A stretch of 64,000 bases of DNA from Streptomyces sp. HD (GCF_028369295.1 NZ_JAQMYP010000012.1:1-64000), one strand, 5' to 3'. Positions 1 through 8,780 are shown, numbered from the stretch's first letter. Numbers and translations: made by a program. The notes: generated by a model from the sequence alone, not told the origin.

Positions 1-4
1 GTCG

Positions 5-1027
5 GTGCACGCCCAGCCCACCATCGTCGCGCCCATGACGCCGCCCGGCGGCGCCCCGCCGCCCCCGGCTCCGGCGCCCGCACCCTACGGACAGCCGGGC
101 CAGCAGCCGTACGGTCAGCCCGGGCAGCAGCCGCCCTACGGCCAGCCCGGACAGCAGGCGCCGTACGGCCAGGCCCCCGCTCCGACCGCTCCGCCGCCTC
201 CCGGCTATGCCCAGCCCCAGGCCCCGCAGGCCCCGGCCCCGCCGCCCGGTTACGGCCAGCCGACTCCGCCTCCGGGTTACGGTCAGCAGCCGCCTTACGG
301 CCAGGCCCCGGGCCAGCCGGCACCCTACGGAGCCCCTCAGGGTGCCCCTCAAGGCGCGCCTCAGGGCCCCGGCGTTGCCGCCGCGCTCCAGCAGTTCAAG
401 GAGACGCCCACCGGTCAGCGCTGGACGCAGCAGAACAAGAAGCTGGTCCGGGTCGACCTCGGTATCGGCGGCCAGCCCGTGCTGGCCCGCCAGGGCAGCA
501 TGGTGCTCTACCAGGGCAAGGTGGATTTCAGCTACAAGGGAGCCGGCTTCGCCGGCCGGATCGTGGGCAACGCGACCGGCCAGGAGATGCAGCTGATGCG
601 CTGTACCGGCCAGGGCCAGGTGTTCCTCGCCGAGAACTCCACAATGCTGCACCCCATCGAGCTCCAGGGCGACGGCCTCTGTGTCTCCGCGGAGAACGTC
701 CTCGCCTTCGACGAGAGCCTCCAGTACGAGGTCCGCCGCATCGAGGGGCACGGCATCCCCGGTGGCGCGCTGTTCACGATGCAGTTCACGGGCACCGGCA
801 CGATCGTCGTCAAGACGCACGGCACGCCCGTGGTGCTGCCGGTGACGCCCACGACGTTCGCCGACTGCAACGCCGTCGTCGCCTGGTCGTCGGCCGCCCA
901 GGTGGTCGTCTCCAGCCAGGTGCGTATGCGCCGCAACGCCTACCCCGGCGACACCGGAGAGAGCGTCAACCTCCAGTTCCGGGCCGCTCCCGGCAACTTC
1001 ATCGTCGTCCAGCCGTACGAGATCTGA
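5..1027 (+). CDS. AIM24-family protein with Pro/Gly/Gln-rich N-terminus (5' end possibly outside window)
   Basis: First of three tandem AIM24 (DUF124) genes. Roughly residues 10-125 are low complexity, with repeats of the type PYGQPGQQ, and are probably disordered. The AIM24 beta-helical domain fills residues 125-340 and ends in the family-typical FIVVQPYEI. The reading frame is open to the left edge and the GTG at position 5 has no visible ribosome site, so the true start probably lies upstream. In Streptomyces the family is often fused or adjacent to TerD domains, so a TerD domain may precede it (inference). The biochemical role of bacterial AIM24 proteins is unknown. Only 13 bp separate it from the next paralogue, suggesting one transcript. 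Confidence 0.8.
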   Translation: MHAQPTIVAPMTPPGGAPPPPAPAPAPYGQPGQQPYGQPGQQPPYGQPGQQAPYGQAPAPTAPPPPGYAQPQAPQAPAPPPGYGQPTPPPGYGQQPPYGQAPGQPAPYGAPQGAPQGAPQGPGVAAALQQFKETPTGQRWTQQNKKLVRVDLGIGGQPVLARQGSMVLYQGKVDFSYKGAGFAGRIVGNATGQEMQLMRCTGQGQVFLAENSTMLHPIELQGDGLCVSAENVLAFDESLQYEVRRIEGHGIPGGALFTMQFTGTGTIVVKTHGTPVVLPVTPTTFADCNAVVAWSSAAQVVVSSQVRMRRNAYPGDTGESVNLQFRAAPGNFIVVQPYEI

Positions 1028-1040
1028 GGGAGAGCCCGTC

Positions 1041-1721
1041 ATGAACCAGCCGCTCGCGGGCTACGCCCCCGCACCCGTCACCGCCCGCATGGAGAACCAC
1101 GGCAACCACATGCTGAAGGTCGCCATGCAGACCGGGCACGACCTCCTCGCGCGCGTGGGCTCGATGGTCGCCTACGAGGGCTTCGTCCAGTACGAGCCCA
1201 ACCCGCCGGCCGTGCGCCAGATCGCCAAGGACTGGCTCACCGGCGAGGGCGCGCCCCTGATGAAGTGCTCCGGTGACGGCCTGCTCTACCTTGCCGACTA
1301 CGGTGCCAACGTCGTCGTGATCAACCTCAACGGCGACGGCATCTCCGTCAACGCCACCAACCTGCTCGCCTTCGACGCCCACCTCACCTGGGGCGTCGAG
1401 CGGGTGAAGGGCCTGGCGAAGTTCGCCGGGCAGGGGCTGTGGAACACCAAGATCTCCGGGCAGGGCTGGGTCGCGCTGACCTCCCGGGGCAAGCCGATCG
1501 TCGTCGACTGCGGCGGCGGCGAGGACGAGACCTACGTCGACCCGGACGCGCTCGTCGCCTGGTCCCCGAACCTCAAGGTGAAGGGCAAGCGCAGCTTCAA
1601 GGCGCAGTCGCTCATCGGCCGGGGCAGCGGCGAGGCCTACCAGATGGCCTTCTCCGGCCAGGGCATCGTCGTCGTCCAGCCGAGCGAGGACAGTACCGAC
1701 CGCCTCCGGGTCCGGGGCTGA
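1041..1721 (+). CDS. AIM24-family protein (226 aa)
   Basis: Second AIM24 paralogue, without the low-complexity N-terminus. The ATG follows GAGGGAGAG at a good distance. It shares landmarks with its neighbours: an LLARVGSMVAYEG segment near residue 35, an ALVAWSPNLKVK segment near residue 175, and a GIVVVQPSE C-terminus. There is no signal peptide or membrane helix, so it is probably cytosolic. The spacing (13 bp upstream, 19 bp downstream) points to an operon with the flanking paralogues. Its function is not established; three diverged copies in a row suggest a hetero-oligomeric assembly, which is inference. Confidence 0.85.
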   Translation: MNQPLAGYAPAPVTARMENHGNHMLKVAMQTGHDLLARVGSMVAYEGFVQYEPNPPAVRQIAKDWLTGEGAPLMKCSGDGLLYLADYGANVVVINLNGDGISVNATNLLAFDAHLTWGVERVKGLAKFAGQGLWNTKISGQGWVALTSRGKPIVVDCGGGEDETYVDPDALVAWSPNLKVKGKRSFKAQSLIGRGSGEAYQMAFSGQGIVVVQPSEDSTDRLRVRG

Positions 1722-1740
1722 GGGGGAGCACGAGAACGCC

Positions 1741-2496
1741 ATGCAGAGCCCGATTTTCGCCTTCAACGACCAGCAGACCCAGGACCGCTGGAGCCTGCAG
1801 AACAAGCAGATGCTCCGCGTCAACCTGGAGGGTCACGACGACATCCTCGCCCGCAAGGGCACGATGGTCGCCTACCAGGGACTCGTCGAGTTCGACGCCG
1901 AGTACCAGAGCAACCAGCAGGGACGCGCGCGTGCGCACACCGGCGAGGGTCTGGACCTCATGCGCTGTCACGGACAGGGCACGGTCTACCTCGCCAACCT
2001 CAAGCAGCACGTCCACCTCATGGACGTCGACCAGGACGGGCTGACCGTCGACAGCAGCTATGTGCTGGCGATGGAGTCCTCGCTGCATCACGAGGTCATC
2101 GCGGTGGACAGCCTCTACGGCATCTCCGGCTCGGGGAAGTACCAGCTCAACATCACCGGCCGCGGCAAGGTCGCCCTCATGACCTCCGGCATGCCGCTGA
2201 TGATGCAGGTGACGCCCGACAAGTACGTCAACTGCGACGCCGACGCGATCGTCGCCTGGTCCACCTCGCTGCGTGTGCAGATGCAGGCCCAGACGCACTC
2301 CTCCGGGGTGTGGCGGCGTCGCGGCAGCACCGGTGAGGGCTGGGAGCTGAGCTTCATGGGCTCGGGCTACGCGCTCGTCCAGCCCAGCGAACTGCTGCCG
2401 CCGCAGAACGCCCAGATCGGCTCGGGCCTCGCCGCGCAGTACGGCATGGGACAGCAGGGGGCCCGGGGACAGAACCAGGGCAACGTCTGGAGCTGA
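1741..2496 (+). CDS. AIM24-family protein (251 aa)
   Basis: Third tandem AIM24 paralogue, starting at an ATG 19 bp after the previous stop. It has the same landmarks (DILARKGTMVAYQGLVEF near residue 36, AIVAWSTSLRVQMQ near residue 175, GYALVQPSE near residue 215). A Gly/Gln-rich tail of about 30 residues is absent from the second copy. No transmembrane segment or catalytic motif is visible. A strong hairpin follows the stop, so the three-gene unit ends here. Confidence 0.85.
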   Translation: MQSPIFAFNDQQTQDRWSLQNKQMLRVNLEGHDDILARKGTMVAYQGLVEFDAEYQSNQQGRARAHTGEGLDLMRCHGQGTVYLANLKQHVHLMDVDQDGLTVDSSYVLAMESSLHHEVIAVDSLYGISGSGKYQLNITGRGKVALMTSGMPLMMQVTPDKYVNCDADAIVAWSTSLRVQMQAQTHSSGVWRRRGSTGEGWELSFMGSGYALVQPSELLPPQNAQIGSGLAAQYGMGQQGARGQNQGNVWS

Positions 2497-2523
2497 TCCG
2501 ACGGGGCCGTCCGGAGAGCAAAC

Positions 2524-2557
2524 GTAAGGGGCGACCGTCCTTGTGGTCGCCCCTTAC
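2524..2557. terminator. Bidirectional hairpin terminator
   Basis: A 13-bp perfect stem (GTAAGGGGCGACC paired with GGTCGCCCCTTAC) around an 8-nt loop lies between the convergent AIM24 operon and the Nudix gene, five bases beyond the Nudix stop. It probably serves both strands. Confidence 0.8.
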
Positions 2558-2561
2558 ACGT

Positions 2562-3083
2562 TCAGATGCGGGCGCGGGTCGTTTCCAGCAGTCGTACGAC
2601 CGACTCGTCCGCCACGTCCGCCACCTCGTCGTAGGCGAACCAGCGCAGGTCCAGTGACTCGTCGCTGATTGCCTGAACGGCGTCCGGCGGGGCCATGACC
2701 GCGTACTGGACGTCGTAGTGCCAGTGGCACGGTGCCGGGATCGGATGCCGGTCGAGGCGCACGGGGCCGCCCGGCAGCAGCGCCAGCCCCTCGATGCCGG
2801 ACTCCTCCGTGGCCTCGCGCAGCGCCGCCGCCTCCAGGCTGGTGTCCCCGGGTTCGCAGTGGCCGCCCATCTGAAGCCACATCCGCAGCTTCTTGTGGAG
2901 GGTCAGCAGGACCCGCCCGCGCGACGGGTCGATCACCAGCGCGCTCGCCGTGACGTGCCCGGCGCGGCACGCCTTCCACATGCCGTCCGGGTGTTCCGCG
3001 AGATGGTCCAGGTAGGCCTGGCGCAGCTCTTCCTGGTCCTCGTACCCCTTGAGTACGAGGACCGCGTCGTCGTGAAGGCTCAC
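2562..3083 (-). CDS. Nudix hydrolase
   Basis: Protein of 173 aa with a Nudix box in the middle (GGHCEPGDTSLEAAAL then REATEESGI). The box has one residue more than the canonical GX5EX7REUXEEXGU spacing, a variant seen in some Nudix families. Such enzymes cleave nucleoside-diphosphate-linked substrates with a divalent metal; the substrate cannot be read from sequence. The GTG start overlaps the stop of the upstream zincin-like gene (GTGA), so the two are translationally coupled. No membrane or export signal is present. Confidence 0.88.
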   Translation of the reverse strand: MSLHDDAVLVLKGYEDQEELRQAYLDHLAEHPDGMWKACRAGHVTASALVIDPSRGRVLLTLHKKLRMWLQMGGHCEPGDTSLEAAALREATEESGIEGLALLPGGPVRLDRHPIPAPCHWHYDVQYAVMAPPDAVQAISDESLDLRWFAYDEVADVADESVVRLLETTRARI

Positions 3084-4510
3084 TCGGCGTCGTCGCCCTT
3101 GTCGTCCTCGTCCTTCTTCAGGTTCGGCTTCTCGGAGCCGCCCGCGGCCTCGCCGAGCATCTTGTCCAGCTCGGAGAAATCCAGGTGCTCGCGGTGCACG
3201 AAGCCGTCCGGGTCGTCGAGGTCGGTGGCCGTCGGCAGCATGTCCGGGTGGGCCCACAGGGCGTCCCGGCCGTCGACACCGCGCGCGTCGGTGAGCGAGG
3301 CCCACAGACGGGAGGCGTCGCGCAGGCGGCGGGGACGCAGCTCCAGGCCGATCAGCGTGGCGAACGTCTGCTCCGCCGGGCCGCCCGAAGCGCGGCGGCG
3401 GCGCAGCGTCTCGCGCAGGGCGTCCGCGGACGACAGACGGGGCTTCGCGGCCGCGTGCACCACGGCGTCCACCCAGCCCTCGACGAGCGCCAGAGCCGTC
3501 TCCAGACGGGCCAGGGCCGCCTTCTGCTCCGGGGTGTCCTCCGGCTGGAACATGCCCTGCTGCAGGGCGTCCTGCAGCTGCTCCGGGTTCTGCGGGTCGA
3601 ACTGGCCGACCACGTCCTCCAGCTTGGCGGTGTCGACCTTGATCCCGCGCGCGTAGCCGTCGACAGCGCCGAACAGGTGCGAGCGCAGCCACGGCACATG
3701 CGCGAAGAGGCGCTGGTGGGCGGCCTCGCGCAGGGCGATGTACAGCCGCACCTCCTCCTTCGGTACGCCGAGGTCCTTGCCGAACGTCTCGATGTTCACC
3801 GGCAGCAGCGCCGCCTTGCCTGCCGGGCCGAGCGGCAGACCGATGTCGGAAGAGCCGACGACCTCGCCCGCGAGCACGCCCACGGCCTGCCCGATCTGCG
3901 TGCCGAACATGGCGCCACCCATCGAGCGCATCATGCCGATCAGCGGGCCGGCCATGGCCTGCATCTCCTCGGGCAGGACGTCGCCCATCGCCGTGCCGAC
4001 CCGCTCGGCGACCGGGTCGACGAGCTCCTGCCACGCGGGCAGGGTCGCCTCGACCCACTCCGCGCGGCTCCACGCGACGGCGGTGCCGGCGCCGGACGGC
4101 AGTGACGTCGCGTCGTCGAGCCACAGGTCGGCCAGGCGGACGGCCTCCTGGACGGCGGTGTGCTCGGTCGGGCCGATGCTCGCGTCCTTGGTGCCGTCCG
4201 CGGTGCCCTGGGAGACCGTCTGGCGGGCGATCTGCTTGGCCATGTCCCAGTTCACCGGGCCGCCCTCGTAAGAGAGCATCTGCCCCAGCTGCTGGAACGC
4301 GGCGCCCAGGTCGGTGGGGTTCAGCGAACCGAACATGGCCGCGAACGGATTGTCCGCGCCGCCCCCCGGGCCCCCGGCACCGGGCGACCCGAAACCGAAC
4401 GGGTTGGCCGGCCCCTGACCACCACCGCTCTGCTGGTCCTTCTTCTTGCCCTCGTCGCCGTCTTCCGGCTCCTCCGGCGGAAGGCCGAATCCGAATGGGG
4501 TGTCACTCAC
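3080..4510 (-). CDS. Zincin-like (DUF2342-type) putative metalloprotease
   Basis: Protein of 476 aa. A low-complexity N-terminus (about 70 residues, rich in Gly, Pro, Asn and Phe) is followed by the actinobacterial zincin_2 domain, often labelled putative hydrolase or F420-biosynthesis-associated. A Gly/Met-rich helical segment (GPLIGMMRSMGGAMFGTQIG) precedes the LREAAHQRLFAHVPWL region, where the family carries its metal-site-like histidines. A plain HExxH is not visible, so catalysis is unproven. The GTG start was chosen because the longer open frame upstream has non-coding composition. It is co-transcribed with the Nudix gene (4-bp overlap) and divergent from the SDR gene. Confidence 0.82.
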   Translation of the reverse strand: MSDTPFGFGLPPEEPEDGDEGKKKDQQSGGGQGPANPFGFGSPGAGGPGGGADNPFAAMFGSLNPTDLGAAFQQLGQMLSYEGGPVNWDMAKQIARQTVSQGTADGTKDASIGPTEHTAVQEAVRLADLWLDDATSLPSGAGTAVAWSRAEWVEATLPAWQELVDPVAERVGTAMGDVLPEEMQAMAGPLIGMMRSMGGAMFGTQIGQAVGVLAGEVVGSSDIGLPLGPAGKAALLPVNIETFGKDLGVPKEEVRLYIALREAAHQRLFAHVPWLRSHLFGAVDGYARGIKVDTAKLEDVVGQFDPQNPEQLQDALQQGMFQPEDTPEQKAALARLETALALVEGWVDAVVHAAAKPRLSSADALRETLRRRRASGGPAEQTFATLIGLELRPRRLRDASRLWASLTDARGVDGRDALWAHPDMLPTATDLDDPDGFVHREHLDFSELDKMLGEAAGGSEKPNLKKDEDDKGDDAE

Positions 4511-4703
4511 GGGATTCCTCGGCTGGTAAGGCCACCGGTCTGGAACCGGCGGCACGACTGCCCGATAACACCACCCAGCGTAGACACCGCGAGCCGTTCG
4601 GGCCTCGGTGCTTCGCCGACTCTTGGCCTGCGGCAGGATGGATGCCACCTGGTACGTACGCGTCACTAGCGTTCGTACTGAAGACAACCGCTGGAGACGC
4701 CCG

Positions 4704-5816
4704 GTGAGTTCCCCTGATCCGCAGGTTCGCGCAGCGCGAAACCGGTCAACCCCGCCCGCCGCCCGCGGGCCCGTCGTCGCGGTGACCGGTGCCGCGTCCG
4801 GTATCGGTGCGCTGCTCACCGAGCGGCTCGTCGAGTCGGACGAGGTCAAGCAGGTCATCGCCATCGACGAGCGGCGTGGTGAGTGCGCGGCGGCGCAGTG
4901 GCACATCCTGGATGTGCGGGATCCTGCCATCGCCGAGAAGCTGCGGGGTGCGGACGTGGTCGTGCACCTGGCGCTCGACCTGGATCTGGAGACGGATTCA
5001 GCCGCGCGCACGGCTTACAACGTTCGGGGGACGCAGACCGTGCTGACGGCCGCGGCGGCGGCCGGGGTCCACCGGGTGGTGCTGTGCACCTCCTCGATGG
5101 TCTACGGGGCACTGCCCGACAACGAGTTGCCGCTGTCCGAGGACGCGGAGCTGCGGGCGACGGCGGAGGCCACTGGCGTCGGCGACCTGCTGGAGATCGA
5201 GCGCCTCGCGCGCAGGGCGCCGCGGGCCCACCCGGGACTCAATGTCACCGTTGTGCGGCCGGCGGTCCTGGTCGGCGGCACCGACACCGCGCTGACCAGG
5301 TACTTCGAGTCACCGCGGCTGCTCGTCGTGGCCGGGTCGCGGCCCGCCTGGCAGTTCTGCCATGTCGAGGACCTGTGCAGCGCCCTGGAGTACGCCGTCC
5401 TGGAGAAGGTCGACGGGGAGCTCGCCGTCGGATGCGACGGGTGGCTGGAGCAGGAGGAGGTCGAGGAGCTCAGCGGGATCCGGCGCATGGAACTGCCGTC
5501 GACGGTCGCCCTGGGCGCGGCGGCCCGGCTGCACCGGATCGGGCTGACCCCCTCACCGGCCGGGGACCTGGCCTACACGATGTATCCCTGGGTGGTCAGC
5601 GGTAGCCGGCTCCATGACGCGGGGTGGCGGCCGCAGTGGACCAACGAGGAAGTGCTCGCGGAGCTGCTGGAGGAGGTCTCCGGACGGCACACGGTCGCCG
5701 GCCGGCGGCTGGGTCGCAAGGACGCGACGGCGGCCGGAGCCGCGGGCGCGACGGTGGCCCTGCTCGGTGCGGCGGCGGTGGTGCGGCGGGCGCGGAAGGC
5801 CCGGCGGCGGATCTGA
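4704..5816 (+). CDS. Atypical NAD-dependent epimerase/SDR with C-terminal hydrophobic tail
   Basis: Extended-SDR fold of 370 aa. The Rossmann glycine motif TGAASGIG lies near residue 30, DVRDP near 73, and an SSMVYG strand near 132. The catalytic YxxxK is not visible: at the expected place the sequence reads GVGDLLEIE, with neither Tyr nor Lys. This points to a regulatory or nucleotide-sensing role rather than normal epimerase chemistry (inference). The last ~45 residues hold an Ala/Gly/Val helix followed by an Arg/Lys cluster, perhaps a membrane tether. The GTG start is preceded by CTGGAGACG; upstream in-frame ATGs lack a ribosome site. Confidence 0.8.
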   Translation: MSSPDPQVRAARNRSTPPAARGPVVAVTGAASGIGALLTERLVESDEVKQVIAIDERRGECAAAQWHILDVRDPAIAEKLRGADVVVHLALDLDLETDSAARTAYNVRGTQTVLTAAAAAGVHRVVLCTSSMVYGALPDNELPLSEDAELRATAEATGVGDLLEIERLARRAPRAHPGLNVTVVRPAVLVGGTDTALTRYFESPRLLVVAGSRPAWQFCHVEDLCSALEYAVLEKVDGELAVGCDGWLEQEEVEELSGIRRMELPSTVALGAAARLHRIGLTPSPAGDLAYTMYPWVVSGSRLHDAGWRPQWTNEEVLAELLEEVSGRHTVAGRRLGRKDATAAGAAGATVALLGAAAVVRRARKARRRI

Positions 5817-5998
5817 GGGGCCGGGCTCGCGCGATGGCCCGTACCGCTCGGCGTCCCGCTGACGCTCCACGGCCTGCCGTCGCTCGACGCTCTGCCCGAC
5901 ACCTTGCCCGCCCCCTGTAGGAGGCTCCAACCCGCACGCGCGTGTGCCGGGCGATGACGCTATTCCCCGTCCTCGCGCGTGTGGGGCACGATGGAGCC

Positions 5999-6460
5999 AT
6001 GGCACCTACCAACGATCACCCCGGTGAGCAGGGCGCTCAGGACCCCATCAAGCTCATCGGCATTCGCGAGACGGCCCTCTCCCTGGACGAGGTCTTCCGG
6101 GCCGTCGGGGACGATGCCGCCGGTGGGACCGCGCTGTTCGTGGGGACCGTGCGGAACCACGACGGGGGTGCCGATGTCGACGAGCTCGGCTACTCGTGCC
6201 ATCCCAGTGCCGAGGCCGAGATGCGGCGGATCGCGGAGAAGGTCGTCGCCGAGTATCCGGTGCGGGCGCTCGCGGCCGTCCATCGCGTCGGCGATCTCCA
6301 GGTCGGGGACCTCGCCGTGGTCGTCGCCGTCTCCTGCCCGCACCGCGGTGAGGCCTTCGAGGCGTGCCGGAAGCTGATCGACGATCTCAAGCACGAGGTG
6401 CCGATCTGGAAGCATCAGAAGTTCTCGGACGGCACCGAGGAGTGGGTCGGCGCCTGCTGA
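5999..6460 (+). CDS. moaE: Molybdopterin synthase catalytic subunit MoaE
   Basis: Protein of 153 aa matching MoaE over its whole length. It has the FVGTVRNHDGG strand near residue 42, the HRVGDLQVGDLAVVV core, and the C-terminal PIWKHQKFSDG with the two conserved lysines expected at the active site. With thiocarboxylated MoaD it converts precursor Z (cPMP) to molybdopterin. No moaD is adjacent. The ATG at 5999 was chosen over the upstream in-frame ATG at 5954 because family similarity begins near IKLIGIRE. Confidence 0.93.
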   Translation: MAPTNDHPGEQGAQDPIKLIGIRETALSLDEVFRAVGDDAAGGTALFVGTVRNHDGGADVDELGYSCHPSAEAEMRRIAEKVVAEYPVRALAAVHRVGDLQVGDLAVVVAVSCPHRGEAFEACRKLIDDLKHEVPIWKHQKFSDGTEEWVGAC

Positions 6461-6634
6461 TCGCGCCGTCCGGTTCCCCCTGATTGGGCCGCCCGGCCCT
6501 CCTTGATTGCGCCGCCCGGACCCTTCCGTACCACTCAGGTTGCGTAACCGCACCCCTGGCGTGAGCGTTGTCAGTGCCAGTGGTTAATCTGCTGATCAGT
6601 CAGTTGCGGTCGCTCATGGGGATGGGAGGACGGC

Positions 6635-6799
6635 ATGGCGGCGCTAGCCTGGTTGTTGATTCCGCTCGGGGCTGCGGTCGGCGCCGGTCTGTGGGGCAGT
6701 TGGGCCAACCGAACCCGGAAGGCCCGGGGCGACGGACCGGAGCTCGACGGGTATGCCCGGTTCCGCGAGGCCATGGAGAAGCCCACCTCCCGTACATGA
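6635..6799 (+). CDS. Small membrane protein (54 aa)
   Basis: Short gene starting at an ATG eight bases after a clear GGGAGGAC ribosome site. It encodes one hydrophobic segment (about residues 3-22, AALAWLLIPLGAAVGAGLWG), then WANRTRK and an acidic/basic tail with DGYARFREAME. The composition and the ribosome site support a real single-pass membrane microprotein. It lies 85 bp before the YlbL-like protease gene on the same strand. The function is unknown. Confidence 0.7.
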   Translation: MAALAWLLIPLGAAVGAGLWGSWANRTRKARGDGPELDGYARFREAMEKPTSRT

Positions 6800-6884
6800 T
6801 CGCGGTGGGGGGCCACTGAGCCGGCAATTCACTGTCGGGCGGCCCTGACGGGGCGCTGACAGGAGTGTCACGTACTGTCTTGTC

Positions 6885-7982
6885 ATGCCACGCCGCACCG
6901 CGACGATGCTCGCCTCCACCTTGATGCTGATCGCGCTCCTGTGCGCGGGAGTGTTCATCACCGTGCCGTACTCGGAGATGTCCCCGGGGCCGACGGTGAA
7001 CACCCTCGGCGAGCATGACGGCGAGCCGGTGCTGCAGGTCTCCGGGCACAAGACCTACCCGACGACCGGTCACCTCAACATGACCACGGTCCGGGTCACC
7101 AGCGCCGACTACAAGATGAACCTCGTGGAAGCCGTGTACGGCTGGCTCGCGCACGACAACAAGGTCGTGCCGCACGACACCCTCTACCCGGACGGAAAGA
7201 CCGAGGAGCAGTCCACCCAGGAGAACGCCGAGGAGTTCAGCCAGTCCCAGGAGAGCGCCAAGGTCGCCGCCCTGAAGGCGCTGGACATCCCGGTGCAGAG
7301 CTGGGTGATCGTCGCGACCGTGGTGAAGGGGACGCCGGCCGAGGGCAAGCTGCACGCCGGTGACGTGATCAAGGCCGTCGACGGTACGGCGGTGAAGGAG
7401 CCCGCCGACGTCGCGAAGCTGGTGACCAAGCACAAGCCCGGTCAGGACGTCGTCTTCACGATCGTGCCCGCCAAGGAGCAGGTGGCCGCCGAGAAGGAGC
7501 GCAGGACGCCGACGAAGACCGAGAAGATCACCATCAGGACCGCCGAGTCCGACGACAGCTCCGAGAAGCGCGCCATCGTCGGGATCTCCGCCGGGACCGA
7601 TCACACCTTCCCGTTCAGCATCGACATCAAGCTCGCCGATGTCGGCGGCCCCAGCGCCGGCCTGATGTTCTCGCTCGGGCTCTACGACAAGCTCACCCCG
7701 GGCAGCCTCACCGGCGGCAAGTTCGTCGCCGGTACCGGCACCATCGACGACGAAGGCAAGGTCGGCCCCATCGGCGGCATCGAGATGAAGACAGTCGGCG
7801 CACGCGAGAAGGGCGCCCAGTACTTCCTCACCCCCGCCGACAACTGCGCGACCGCCGCCAGGGACGTCCCCGACGGCCTCACCCTCGTCAAGGTCGGCAC
7901 CATCTCCGACGCCCTCGACGCACTGAAGGACATCCGCTCCGGCGACACCGCCGACCTGCAGAAGTGCACCACCAAGGGCTGA
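6885..7982 (+). CDS. YlbL-type PDZ/Lon-like secreted membrane protease
   Basis: Protein of 365 aa. An N-terminal signal anchor spans residues 5-28; an extracytoplasmic region with a PDZ domain (about residues 125-205, containing GTPAEGKLHAGDVIKAVDG) leads into a Lon-type protease domain. The Ser/Lys dyad is visible as Ser257 in GGPSAGLMF and Lys302 in GGIEMKTVGA. The order TM-PDZ-Lon_C is that of the Bacillus YlbL family, whose member has a role in cell-division checkpoint recovery; the substrate here is unknown. The gene appears monocistronic and is closed by a very strong hairpin. Confidence 0.9.
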   Translation: MPRRTATMLASTLMLIALLCAGVFITVPYSEMSPGPTVNTLGEHDGEPVLQVSGHKTYPTTGHLNMTTVRVTSADYKMNLVEAVYGWLAHDNKVVPHDTLYPDGKTEEQSTQENAEEFSQSQESAKVAALKALDIPVQSWVIVATVVKGTPAEGKLHAGDVIKAVDGTAVKEPADVAKLVTKHKPGQDVVFTIVPAKEQVAAEKERRTPTKTEKITIRTAESDDSSEKRAIVGISAGTDHTFPFSIDIKLADVGGPSAGLMFSLGLYDKLTPGSLTGGKFVAGTGTIDDEGKVGPIGGIEMKTVGAREKGAQYFLTPADNCATAARDVPDGLTLVKVGTISDALDALKDIRSGDTADLQKCTTKG

Positions 7983-7993
7983 GACAGACCTGG

Positions 7994-8043
7994 GTACGAC
8001 GACGGGGGCGCCCTTCACCTCAAGGGCGCCCCCGTCGTCGTAC
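7994..8043. terminator. Perfect 22-bp stem bidirectional terminator
   Basis: A 50-bp inverted repeat has two perfectly complementary 22-nt arms around a 6-nt loop (arms begin GTACGACGACGGGGGC and end in its complement). It sits between the convergent protease and PPA1309-family genes. Confidence 0.9.
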
Positions 8044-8073
8044 CGCAGGAGTCGGTCCTCGTACCGGAAGAAC

Positions 8074-8616
8074 TCAGTCCGCGAACGTCGCCGACAGTGC
8101 TTCCGCCAGGCCGGGGACCAGGTCCGGGCCGGTGAGGACCTCCGTCGGGGTGTCCTTCTCGCGCAGGCGCAGGGCCGACTCGCGGCCGCCGTCGCGCAGG
8201 ACCGCGACCGTCATCCGGACCTCCTGGCGGTCCGGATGGTCCGCCACCCACTTCGTGAGCTTGGACCCGCTCAGGCCCTGCGGGACCTGCGCCTCGGCGG
8301 ACGGGGGCAGCATCAGGCGCTCGACGGTCAGCGCGCAGCCGACCACCGCGTCGGGCCAGGCGATCGTGCCGAGGAACTCGTCGAGCGCCTTGCCCGTTGG
8401 AAGTTCGTCCTGCTCGATCGGGGTCAGGCCGGAGGACTCCTGCTCGTCCCCCAGGCCGAGCTGGGCGGCGAGGCCGGGTTCCTGGACCTGCAGCCGTGCG
8501 GTGTCTACGAGGGCGAAAAGGCGGGCGGGCTGGTCCCAGCCGAGGCCGGAGGCGTACTCGTCGATCTCAAGAACGGCCCGGGTCAGCGGGCTCGCCGCCA
8601 TGGGAGTGTTGGACAT
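8074..8616 (-). CDS. PPA1309-family conserved actinobacterial protein
   Basis: Soluble 180-aa protein of the PPA1309 family, recognised from LTRAVLEIDEYASGLGWDQP at the N-terminus and the segment with RLFALVDTARL. No catalytic motif is evident and no function is known. The ATG at 8616 is preferred because the longer frame reads into the promoter region of the divergent UPF0182 gene, where codon composition becomes irregular. It faces away from the membrane protein gene, with about 165 bp between the starts. Confidence 0.85.
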   Translation of the reverse strand: MSNTPMAASPLTRAVLEIDEYASGLGWDQPARLFALVDTARLQVQEPGLAAQLGLGDEQESSGLTPIEQDELPTGKALDEFLGTIAWPDAVVGCALTVERLMLPPSAEAQVPQGLSGSKLTKWVADHPDRQEVRMTVAVLRDGGRESALRLREKDTPTEVLTGPDLVPGLAEALSATFAD

Positions 8617-8649
8617 GGTCACAATCCTGCCTCGTTCATGGCCGGAATC

Positions 8650-8679
8650 GGGAACTGAGTAAACGGTGAGTAAGTTGCA
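8650..8679 (+). promoter_or_regulatory. Candidate ECF-type (sigma-R/sigma-E-like) promoter
   Basis: GGGAAC is followed after exactly 18 bp by GTT. This matches the sigma-R spacing (GGGAAT-N18-GTT), with the GGAAC -35 core shared by other ECF factors. It points toward the UPF0182 gene, about 100 bp upstream of its start. Motif match only. Confidence 0.4.
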
Positions 8680-8780
8680 TAGGTGTGGGCCCACGATCAC
8701 GGGGGGCCACGGAGGGTCCACGAAGACGCGGGCCTGACGGACCAACAGCGAACCTCGGGGTGCGAACCTTGGCTTTCCAG

